Origin: an uncultured Lachnospiraceae bacterium
GTDB lineage: Bacteria; Bacillota; Clostridia; Lachnospirales; Lachnospiraceae
Assembly (NCBI GenBank): GCA_910588565.1
Contig: CAJUPF010000065.1
Location: 1 to 16,735, forward strand
DNA length: 16,735 nucleotides
Direction of reading: 5' to 3'
Part shown: one piece after another, positions 1 to 4,884 of the stretch
Numbering within the stretch: the first letter of the stretch is position 1
How the letters are laid out: each line of letters opens with the position of its first letter
Position numbers and translations under genes: made by a program
The notes under the pieces: generated by a model
Database searches by the model: none
Seen by the model: only the letters and a program-made list of their open reading frames with translations
What the model was told of the DNA's origin: nothing

Positions 1-105
1 CCCCAGGCGATAGAAGAGATCAGAAATGCTCGGGTGCTTCACGATACCGTATGCGAAGTGGAGGATATGGAACGCGTTGTGAAAAAATTTTTAAATATGG
101 AATAA
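1..105 (+). CDS. 3' end of an unidentified protein gene (partial)
   Basis: Reading from base 1 gives 34 sense codons and a TAA stop at 103-105, so this is the C-terminal tail of a gene that starts left of the window. The tail is charged and probably helical; it contains RNARVLHDTVCEVEDMERVV and ends VKKFLNME. I do not recognise the family, and so short a piece cannot support a function. A GC-rich hairpin follows the stop at 127-155, which fits the end of a transcription unit. The next gene is convergent, on the minus strand. Confidence 0.5.
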   Translation, partial: PQAIEEIRNARVLHDTVCEVEDMERVVKKFLNME

Positions 106-126
106 ATTGAATTCATTTCTTTTTTG

Positions 127-155
127 ACAGGGATGCTTTGTGTGGGCATCCCTGT
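127..155. terminator. hairpin between convergent genes, possible terminator
   Basis: ACAGGGATGC (127-136) and GCATCCCTGT (146-155) form a perfect 10-bp stem with a 9-nt loop. It sits between the convergent ends of the partial gene and the XRE gene. Neither strand has a proper T-run just after the stem; the T-rich tract at 117-125 precedes it on the plus strand. It is therefore a weak or non-canonical terminator, or just a stable 3' end structure. Confidence 0.4.
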
Positions 156-207
156 TAGTATAAACGACCAAAGGATATATTGTAACGGTTTTCCTGGGAT
201 TTGAAAT

Positions 208-408
208 TTACGGAAAAAGGAATAGTTCTTCAATCGGCGCCTCCACTGCTCTTGACAGATCAACCGCAAGTTTCAGCGAGGGATTGTACTGTGCCTTTTC
301 TAGCCGCATAATTGTCTCTCTGCGTACGCCTACCTGCATTGCTAATTGCTCCTGTGTCAAATTCTTTAATTGCCTGTACTTTTTTAACCTACATTCAAAA
401 TCCGGCAC
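208..408 (-). CDS. compact XRE/Cro-type HTH transcriptional regulator
   Basis: A 66-residue DNA-binding protein that is almost only a helix-turn-helix domain. Residues about 18-37 (LTQEQLAMQVGVRRETIMRL) are the classic XRE HTH, with the recognition helix around VRRETIMRLE. The tail PSLKLAVDLSRAVEAPIEEL is the usual end of the five-helix fold. There is no ligand or dimerisation domain. The start is a GTG at 406-408, two bases after the TAA of the DUF3796 gene. A GAGGAA ribosome site overlaps that gene's last codons, so the two are probably translationally coupled. Small XRE proteins of this kind usually repress their own operon together with a membrane partner. The perfect palindrome at 1096-1128 over the operon promoter is the likely operator (inference). 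Confidence 0.9.
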   Translation of the reverse strand: MPDFECRLKKYRQLKNLTQEQLAMQVGVRRETIMRLEKAQYNPSLKLAVDLSRAVEAPIEELFLFP

Positions 409-410
409 GA

Positions 411-1079
411 TTATTCCTCACTTTCGTTGAATTGTTCATCATTGTCATAACGATATAGCAGATATTCCTGAAGAAATAGTTCAAGCGCTAAGGAAAGAGC
501 CATGACAATGACAAGCGCAATCAGGGTATATTCAAGATTTCCCATCAGTTTTCCCTGACCTAGGATAAGTGTCGCAATAAAAATAATTATTAAGGCAGTT
601 TTATTTGCTGTCAGCTGTGCTTTTATCTTATTTTCCATATATCTCTCATCTTGAAAAGTATTTGACATTTTTCCCTCATAGAAAAATCCGAAAAAGCCAA
701 AAAACATGAAAAACACAAAGGGGAAAATAGATTTATCCATGCGATAAGTCCAAAAGCCTAAAAATCCGGCAAAACCTGACAAACCCAACAACCCCAGTTT
801 TGGGTTTACCGTTCTGGCAGATTGTGAGGCTGCTTCCCTGCGTCTGTCTGGCAGGATAGCTGTTCGCATTGGCATAACAAGATATAAGAGATACAAAATG
901 AAAAGTATAACGGAACTTATCATGGGCAGATCCTGTGTCCGAAAAACATAGTCGGACCAGTTCATGGGCTTTAGAATCCTTGATTCGTTGTATGTGATCG
1001 TATACCATGAAGATACTGCGATAAACAAAGTGCATATCACACCGAAAATAATTGTGAGTTTCTTTCTGCTTTTTTTCAT
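411..1079 (-). CDS. DUF3796-type integral membrane protein
   Basis: A 222-residue membrane protein with about six hydrophobic segments (roughly 9-29, 52-69, 94-111, 117-134, 161-175 and 183-203). The glycine/phenylalanine-rich stretch NPKLGLLGLSGFAGFLGF (92-109), repeated as FFGFFGFF near 126-133, is the signature I associate with DUF3796 proteins. These are commonly encoded beside a compact XRE regulator, as here. The N-terminus is basic (KKSRKK) and the C-terminus acidic. No catalytic motif is visible and the biochemical role is unknown. The start is ATG at 1079, preceded by a strong TTAAGGAGG site. It is the first gene of a two-gene unit with the XRE gene. Confidence 0.8.
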   Translation of the reverse strand: MKKSRKKLTIIFGVICTLFIAVSSWYTITYNESRILKPMNWSDYVFRTQDLPMISSVILFILYLLYLVMPMRTAILPDRRREAASQSARTVNPKLGLLGLSGFAGFLGFWTYRMDKSIFPFVFFMFFGFFGFFYEGKMSNTFQDERYMENKIKAQLTANKTALIIIFIATLILGQGKLMGNLEYTLIALVIVMALSLALELFLQEYLLYRYDNDEQFNESEE

Positions 1080-1095
1080 AATTGAGCCTCCTTAA

Positions 1096-1128
1096 GATAT
1101 ATTTATCACTTAATGAGATAAATATATC
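1096..1128. promoter_or_regulatory. perfect inverted repeat over the promoter -10 box, candidate XRE operator
   Basis: GATATATTTATC (1096-1107) and GATAAATATATC (1117-1128) are perfect 12-bp inverted arms separated by 9 bases. The upstream arm (minus-strand sense) contains the -10 box of the DUF3796-XRE promoter. The downstream arm lies between the start site and the ribosome site. Binding here would block RNA polymerase directly. The XRE repressor encoded in the same operon is the natural candidate ligand (inference). Confidence 0.7.
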
Positions 1129-1149
1129 ACTATGAGAGCGCATTGTCAA
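1121..1149 (-). promoter_or_regulatory. sigma-A-type promoter of the DUF3796-XRE operon
   Basis: On the minus strand a perfect -35 box TTGACA (1149-1144) is followed after exactly 17 bases by TATATT (1126-1121). Transcription would start about 35 bases upstream of the DUF3796 ATG at 1079. The -10 box lies inside the left arm of a perfect inverted repeat. Confidence 0.8.
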
Positions 1150-1162
1150 TAGGGGAAAGGCA

Positions 1163-1227
1163 AAAAATAAGCATCCTCCGCAGAAATTATGCAATGTCGT
1201 CACAGGCATAGCATTCTGCGGAGGATG
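1163..1227 (-). terminator. Rho-independent terminator of the receiver/CheX pair
   Basis: CATCCTCCGCAGAA (1172-1185) pairs perfectly with TTCTGCGGAGGATG (1214-1227). An inner stem TATGC/GCATA (1188-1192 with 1206-1210) extends the hairpin. On the minus strand the stem is followed by a T-rich run (TTATTTTTT, 1169-1161). It lies 26 bases past the stop of the CheX-like gene and just before the DUF3796 operon promoter, so it insulates the two units. Confidence 0.85.
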
Positions 1228-1253
1228 TTTAGAATCAGAACTTTTAATTGTTT

Positions 1254-2135
1254 TTATATCTTAAAAAAGAAATTCAATGTTCCAAATGGATAAATAATCG
1301 GCAGTAAAAGGATTTTAGAAGTACTGCTGACCATAGTGTTGTCGAGTACTACTGCAGGATTTAAAATCAGTTCGATGGATCTTTCATTGGAAATATTTAC
1401 GTTGAACAGGCCGTTCTGCAGGTTCAGAAAATCATTCATAGCAGCTTCTACATAGGCGTCATATTCTGCAAATTCAGTTTCTGCATAACGGGATGCAAAG
1501 GCAATCGCGGCATCTTCTTCCATATCCAGATAGGAAGTCAGGGAAATCTCACCATTGATAATCTGGCCGCAGCAGCGATTGGTCACATATTCCGTAATCA
1601 ATGTGGGATTTAATGTCATAAAATCATCTCCGATCAGACGGATCAGATTGCTGTATAACAAAGATATGTACTGGAAAAAATGCTCCGGAATATTGTCTTC
1701 CGCAAGTATAAACAGGTTTTGAAGCAGAGCCTGCAGATCATGTTGAATCGTATCGGAATCTCCTGGTTGGGAAAGTGCGTTCTCTTCCTGATAGGAGACA
1801 ACATACTGTTCCAGTTCTGCTTCCGTGAGAACTCCATTTTCCACCAGCCGCTCACCGATTAACAGATATACAGGTATCTGTTCATTTAAAAGAGATTCGA
1901 TTTGTTCTCTGGTCAGAAAACCTTCCTCGATGGCGAGTTCACCAAAATTTCTGTTTTCCTCAGCCTGGCGCAGAAGAATGCTGTCGACTTGCTCTGTCGT
2001 CATTAATCCGGCATTGATGGCCAGGATTCCCAGCTTGATATGCCGGATATGCTGTTCTTCTATGGCCTGTGTCAGCTGTTCCGCAGTAACTGCGCGTTTG
2101 TTCAGCAGATAGTTGCCAAAAAATTGTGCATACAT
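1254..2135 (-). CDS. GspE/MshEN-type repeat protein with CheX-like C-terminal domain
   Basis: A 293-residue soluble protein. The first ~116 residues are four copies of a helical repeat (consensus FGxxLxxxGxLTxEQLxxxLxxQ) whose FG/LG pairs fall at residues 7, 36, 65 and 94, an exact 29-residue period. This is the motif found in N-terminal domains of type II secretion/pilus ATPases (T2SSE_N/MshEN); some MshEN domains bind cyclic di-GMP. Residues ~165-293 resemble the CheX/CheC/FliY phosphatase fold. The stretch DFLNLQNG (235-242) fits the E-x2-N-x3-G active-site pattern, with Asp in place of Glu. The start is ATG at 2135, directly after the stop of the CheY-like receiver, so the pair is an operon. 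I infer that it dephosphorylates or binds that receiver. The ligand of the repeats is unknown. Confidence 0.75.
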   Translation of the reverse strand: MYAQFFGNYLLNKRAVTAEQLTQAIEEQHIRHIKLGILAINAGLMTTEQVDSILLRQAEENRNFGELAIEEGFLTREQIESLLNEQIPVYLLIGERLVENGVLTEAELEQYVVSYQEENALSQPGDSDTIQHDLQALLQNLFILAEDNIPEHFFQYISLLYSNLIRLIGDDFMTLNPTLITEYVTNRCCGQIINGEISLTSYLDMEEDAAIAFASRYAETEFAEYDAYVEAAMNDFLNLQNGLFNVNISNERSIELILNPAVVLDNTMVSSTSKILLLPIIYPFGTLNFFFKI

Positions 2136-2516
2136 TTAAGCTCCCCCTTCAAATCTGGTGTTTAGAATCAATTCTATCTGACTGGCATTCAGCGGTTTCT
2201 GAACGAAATCCTTAGCTCCAAGCAAAATTGCATGCATGACCTGAGACTGTGTGCCAATCGAGGATACGACGACGATATCTGCCTGTGGGTTGATTTCTCT
2301 GATTTCAGAGATGGCGGTATTTCCGTCTTTGATTGGCGTGATGATGTCCAGAAAAATGATATCCGGGGTATGTTCCCGGTACAGTTCAACAGCTTCCTGT
2401 CCATTGGCGCTTTCAATAATGCGGACTGCACCAAAAGAAGAGAGCATGTCCTTTAATTGCTTTCTGGCCAGGATGGAATGATCACTGATTAATATTTTTG
2501 CATCACCTATTTTCAT
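2136..2516 (-). CDS. stand-alone CheY-like response regulator receiver
   Basis: A 126-residue single receiver domain with no output domain. Key residues are present: acidic D12 (preceded by Ser rather than a second Asp), phospho-acceptor D57 in IIFLDIITPIKDG, the hydroxyl residue in VVVSSIG (S85/S86), and K107 in FVQKPLN. Such proteins act by phosphorylation-dependent binding to a partner. The adjoining gene encodes a CheX-like protein, so the pair probably forms a phosphorylation and dephosphorylation switch. No histidine kinase gene lies in the window, so the phosphodonor is unknown. The ATG is at 2516, with an AAAGGAG site about 8 bases upstream. The next gene begins immediately after this stop. 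Confidence 0.93.
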   Translation of the reverse strand: MKIGDAKILISDHSILARKQLKDMLSSFGAVRIIESANGQEAVELYREHTPDIIFLDIITPIKDGNTAISEIREINPQADIVVVSSIGTQSQVMHAILLGAKDFVQKPLNASQIELILNTRFEGGA

Positions 2517-2567
2517 AACAGCGCTCCTTTTTGTAGATAGATAATATGGATAGTTGCATATGTAAGT

Positions 2568-2596
2568 ATTTTATACTATCCTTCCAAAAGTTTCAA
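2568..2596 (-). promoter_or_regulatory. promoter of the receiver/CheX-like operon
   Basis: On the minus strand TTGAAA (2596-2591) is followed after 17 bases by TAAAAT (2573-2568). This puts the start site about 45 bases before the receiver ATG. A short inverted repeat, GGATAGT (2548-2554) with ACTATCC (2575-2581), flanks the -10/start-site region and could be regulatory, though 7-bp arms may be chance. Confidence 0.6.
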
Positions 2597-2649
2597 TATG
2601 GATATCGGAGTAGTTTACAAAAAATTTAGGAAAGAATGGTTTTTATTCG

Positions 2650-2678
2650 TTGCATACAGGGATCATTCCGTATATAAT
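2650..2678 (+). promoter_or_regulatory. promoter of the small membrane protein gene
   Basis: TTGCAT (2650-2655), a 17-base spacer and a consensus TATAAT (2673-2678) form a good sigma-A-type promoter. They give a leader of about 70 nt before the ATG at 2757. The leader contains the hairpin at 2701-2727. Confidence 0.7.
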
Positions 2679-2700
2679 AAGGACAGTATCTTAAATAAAA

Positions 2701-2727
2701 GCAGCAGAACTTACTTCGCGCTGCTGC
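2701..2727. other. hairpin in the 5' leader of the small membrane protein gene
   Basis: GCAGCAG (2701-2707) and CTGCTGC (2721-2727) form a perfect 7-bp stem with a 13-nt loop. On the plus strand it is followed by an A-run, so it is not a plus-strand terminator. On the minus strand it is followed by TTTTATTT and could stop antisense transcription running towards the receiver promoter. It could instead be a leader structure that stabilises the message. Confidence 0.45.
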
Positions 2728-2756
2728 AAAAAAGCGTACAGGAAGGAAGAACGTAG

Positions 2757-3098
2757 ATGGATTACATAGTGATTTTTGATGTGATTATTGTGATTTTGGG
2801 CGTATATCTGATATATGCCGCACTGCAGATGAAGCGGACAGGAGAGATCAGTACCGTGATTATCAACCGCATGGAAATCGGAAACTGCCGGGACAAGCGG
2901 GGATTCATTGACAGGATATATAAGCAGACACTGATCTTTGGCGGAGTTGCACTGGCATTTGGTATTTTAGGCGGCGTCAATGATATGGTATTCTCACTGG
3001 GAAGAGTGTATGATATTGGCAGTGTAATCGTTTTTCTGATTGTATGGTTCTGGTTTACCAAGACCATACGAAAGGGAAGAACAGAATTTTTCTATTAG
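2757..3098 (+). CDS. small three-TM membrane protein of unknown function
   Basis: A 113-residue hydrophobic protein that I do not recognise. Segment 1 (about 3-24) is an N-terminal helix, followed by a polar loop with basic and acidic residues (25-55). Segments 2 (about 57-74, FGGVALAFGILGG) and 3 (about 84-103, aromatic-rich VIVFLIVWFWF) follow, and the C-terminus is short and basic. The layout suggests a small inner-membrane protein; no enzymatic motif is visible. The ATG at 2757 is preceded by a GGAAGGA-type ribosome site. It is monocistronic, with its own promoter upstream and a strong terminator 10 bases after the stop. Confidence 0.75.
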   Translation: MDYIVIFDVIIVILGVYLIYAALQMKRTGEISTVIINRMEIGNCRDKRGFIDRIYKQTLIFGGVALAFGILGGVNDMVFSLGRVYDIGSVIVFLIVWFWFTKTIRKGRTEFFY

Positions 3099-3107
3099 AC
3101 GGTTCCT

Positions 3108-3157
3108 AAAAAGCGTATCAGAATCTTAGTTCCATCTAAGATTCTGGCACGCTTTTT
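3108..3157. terminator. bidirectional Rho-independent terminator
   Basis: CAGAATCTTAG (3119-3129) and CTAAGATTCTG (3136-3146) form a perfect 11-bp stem with a 6-nt loop. After a 2-base mismatch the stem continues as AAAAAGCGT (3108-3116) with ACGCTTTTT (3149-3157). Both strands carry a T-run on the exit side, so it serves the membrane-protein gene on the plus strand and citrate synthase on the minus strand (stop at 3179-3181). Confidence 0.9.
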
Positions 3158-3178
3158 GTGGTTGTATGGTTATGTTGT

Positions 3179-4540
3179 TTATCGAGCTGATATAGGAATA
3201 TATTCCTTATGTTCATCTACATATTTGTATGCAGGACGCATAATCTTGCCGCTGTAGGAGAGCTCTTCAATCCGGTGGGCGCTCCAGCCGGAGATTCTTG
3301 CAATGGCAAAAATCGGCGTATAGAGTTCTAGTGGAAGATTTAGCATGGAATAGGCAAAACCGCTGTAGAAATCCACGTTAGGACTGACGCCTTTGTAAAT
3401 TTTACGCTCCTCTGCAATGATCTTTGGCGCTAACCGTTCTACTAAGGTGTAGAGCGCAAACTCTTTTTCTTTCTTCTTTTCTTTTGAAAGCCGTTCCACA
3501 AAAGAATGGAAGATTACGGCACGGGGATCGGAAAGTGAATATACGGCATGTCCCATGCCATAAATAAGGCCTGCCTTATCAAAAGCTTCTTTGTTCAGAA
3601 GCTTCCGCAGATAATTGCCGACTTCTTCTTCATCTGTCCAGTCATTCAGCTTTTCTTTCATGTCTTCAAACATCTGGACGACTTTAATATTAGCGCCGCC
3701 GTGCTTTGGCCCTTTTAAGGAACCTAAAGATGCTGCGATAACCGAATACGTATCTGTGCCGGAAGAAGATACAAGATGCGTGGTAAACGTGGAGTTGTTA
3801 CCTCCGCCATGTTCCATATGAAGAATCAGCGCGATATCTAAAAGCTTTGCTTCTAGCGCTGAAAATTTGGAATCAGGTCTTAAAATACGGAGGATATTCT
3901 CTGCAGTGGAGTATTCCGGTTTCGGCTGATGAATAAAAAGACTTGCACCATCGTGATAGTGCTTATATGCCTGATATCCGTAAACGGATAAAAGTGGGAA
4001 AAGGCTGATAAGCTGGAGGCATTGCCGTAATACATTGGGAAGCGAGATGTCTTCTGCTTTCTCATCGTAGGAGTAAAGGGTAAGCACGCTTCTGGCCAAA
4101 GTGTTCATCATATCCTTGCTGGGAGCTTTCATAATAATGTCCCGTACAAAACTGGTAGGCAGCGTTCGGTAATCGCTTAAAAGTGATGTGAATTCGTCTA
4201 ATTGCTGCTTTGCAGGAAGTTTTCCGAATAAAAGCAGGTAAGTACTCTCTTCAAAACCAAAATGATTCTGTTCATCAATTCCTTTTACAATGTCTTTGAC
4301 GTTGTATCCACGGTAATAGAGGTCGCCGTCAGTGGGAACGGACTTGCCATTTTCTATTTTCGTGGCGCAGACATCGGATATCTGGGTCAGACCAACGAGG
4401 ACACCTTTTCCGTTTAAATCACGAAGGCCTCTTTTCACATCATACTCTGTATACAGCGCAGGGTTAATGGTTGCGGTCTCCTCACAGAGCTTGGAAAGCT
4501 TTAGTATTTCAGGTGTTATTTCACTGTATGAATTTGTCAA
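3179..4540 (-). CDS. gltA: citrate synthase (citrate/2-methylcitrate synthase family)
   Basis: Condenses acetyl-CoA with oxaloacetate to citrate in the cytoplasm, the entry to the oxidative arm that anaerobes use to make 2-oxoglutarate and glutamate. At 453 residues it is slightly longer than the E. coli enzyme. The catalytic elements are present: His in HMEHGGGNNSTF (H244, with NNS), His in GMGHAVYSLSDPRA (H331), Asp in NVDFYSGFAYSML (D390), and GWSAHRIEE (418-426) near the C-terminus. It starts at a TTG (4538-4540) with an AGGGAGGA ribosome site 8 bases upstream. It is transcribed away from pckA, which shares the oxaloacetate node. The promoter spacer carries an inverted repeat, so the gene is probably regulated. 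Citrate and 2-methylcitrate synthase are hard to separate by sequence alone; no prp genes are nearby, which favours citrate. Confidence 0.93.
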   Translation of the reverse strand: MTNSYSEITPEILKLSKLCEETATINPALYTEYDVKRGLRDLNGKGVLVGLTQISDVCATKIENGKSVPTDGDLYYRGYNVKDIVKGIDEQNHFGFEESTYLLLFGKLPAKQQLDEFTSLLSDYRTLPTSFVRDIIMKAPSKDMMNTLARSVLTLYSYDEKAEDISLPNVLRQCLQLISLFPLLSVYGYQAYKHYHDGASLFIHQPKPEYSTAENILRILRPDSKFSALEAKLLDIALILHMEHGGGNNSTFTTHLVSSSGTDTYSVIAASLGSLKGPKHGGANIKVVQMFEDMKEKLNDWTDEEEVGNYLRKLLNKEAFDKAGLIYGMGHAVYSLSDPRAVIFHSFVERLSKEKKKEKEFALYTLVERLAPKIIAEERKIYKGVSPNVDFYSGFAYSMLNLPLELYTPIFAIARISGWSAHRIEELSYSGKIMRPAYKYVDEHKEYIPISAR

Positions 4541-4569
4541 TATACGTCCTCCCTTCTGTCTATTTAGCT

Positions 4570-4599
4570 ATCATACCATAAATGGTTGGTATGAAACAA
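4570..4599 (-). promoter_or_regulatory. promoter of citrate synthase
   Basis: On the minus strand TTGTTT (4599-4594) and TATGAT (4575-4570) are separated by 18 bases. This gives a leader of about 20-25 nt to the TTG start. The spacer is almost entirely occupied by an inverted repeat. Confidence 0.6.
4571..4594. promoter_or_regulatory. inverted repeat filling the citrate synthase promoter spacer, candidate operator
   Basis: TCATACCA (4571-4578) and TGGTATGA (4587-4594) are perfect 8-bp arms with an 8-base spacer. A nested palindrome ACCATAAATGGT (4575-4586) shares the left arm. The element lies between the -35 and -10 boxes, so it is not transcribed and cannot act as an RNA hairpin; a DNA-binding regulator is the simplest reading. 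The regulator is not identifiable from this window. Confidence 0.6.
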
Positions 4600-4787
4600 G
4601 AAAAATAACTGGTATTTTAAAAAATTTTTAAAAAATTCAGAGTTCGTTTACAATTTTGTAACTACATCAGATGTTCTGCTTCCCGGCAATTCTGCTGCAT
4701 CGGCTGCTGACTGCGCAGCAAGTGCGCAATTGCAGGTTGAACTGTAACAGCTGTTACCCAAATATAGCAAATTTTACAAAAAATTAA
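4600..4787. other. divergent intergenic region between citrate synthase and pckA promoters
   Basis: No gene is visible. The part at about 4614-4637 is alternating A- and T-tracts that should be bent. A more GC-rich patch at 4686-4733 can fold imperfectly (GCAATT with AATTGC outside, TGCTG with CAGCA inside) and contains two copies of TGCGCA, at 4712-4717 and 4723-4728. It has no T-run on either side and lies upstream of both inferred promoters. It could be regulatory DNA or the scar of a lost element. Confidence 0.4.
4744..4757. promoter_or_regulatory. perfect 14-bp palindrome upstream of pckA, candidate operator
   Basis: GTAACAGCTGTTAC is a perfect palindrome whose centre is about 37 bases upstream of the pckA -35 box. 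The half-site geometry TGTAA-N6-TTAC resembles sites of CRP/FNR-like activators, and the position would suit an upstream activator. The identity of the regulator is only a guess. Confidence 0.5.
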
Positions 4788-4815
4788 TTGACAAAAAAAT
4801 AAGTTGGTGTATAGT
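4788..4815 (+). promoter_or_regulatory. promoter of pckA
   Basis: A consensus TTGACA (4788-4793), a 16-base A-rich spacer and TATAGT (4810-4815). The resulting leader of about 60 nt holds a small hairpin (TTTGTTT 4833-4839 with AAACAAA 4843-4849) and an AAGGAGG ribosome site at 4870-4876. Confidence 0.75.
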
Positions 4816-4884
4816 TTTAAGTAGTGTGTTTTTTTGTTTTTGAAACAAACACAATGCGTAATTAATATTAAGGAGGAAATTTTC

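Noticed and set aside
733..1209. 158-residue minus-strand frame overlapping the DUF3796 gene and its promoter
   Set aside because: It crosses the terminator hairpin and promoter and overlaps a membrane protein with recognisable features.
4834..4884. Longer N-terminus for PEP carboxykinase starting at ATG 4834
   Set aside because: That ATG lies in the leader hairpin with no ribosome site; ATG 4885 has AAGGAGG at ideal spacing.
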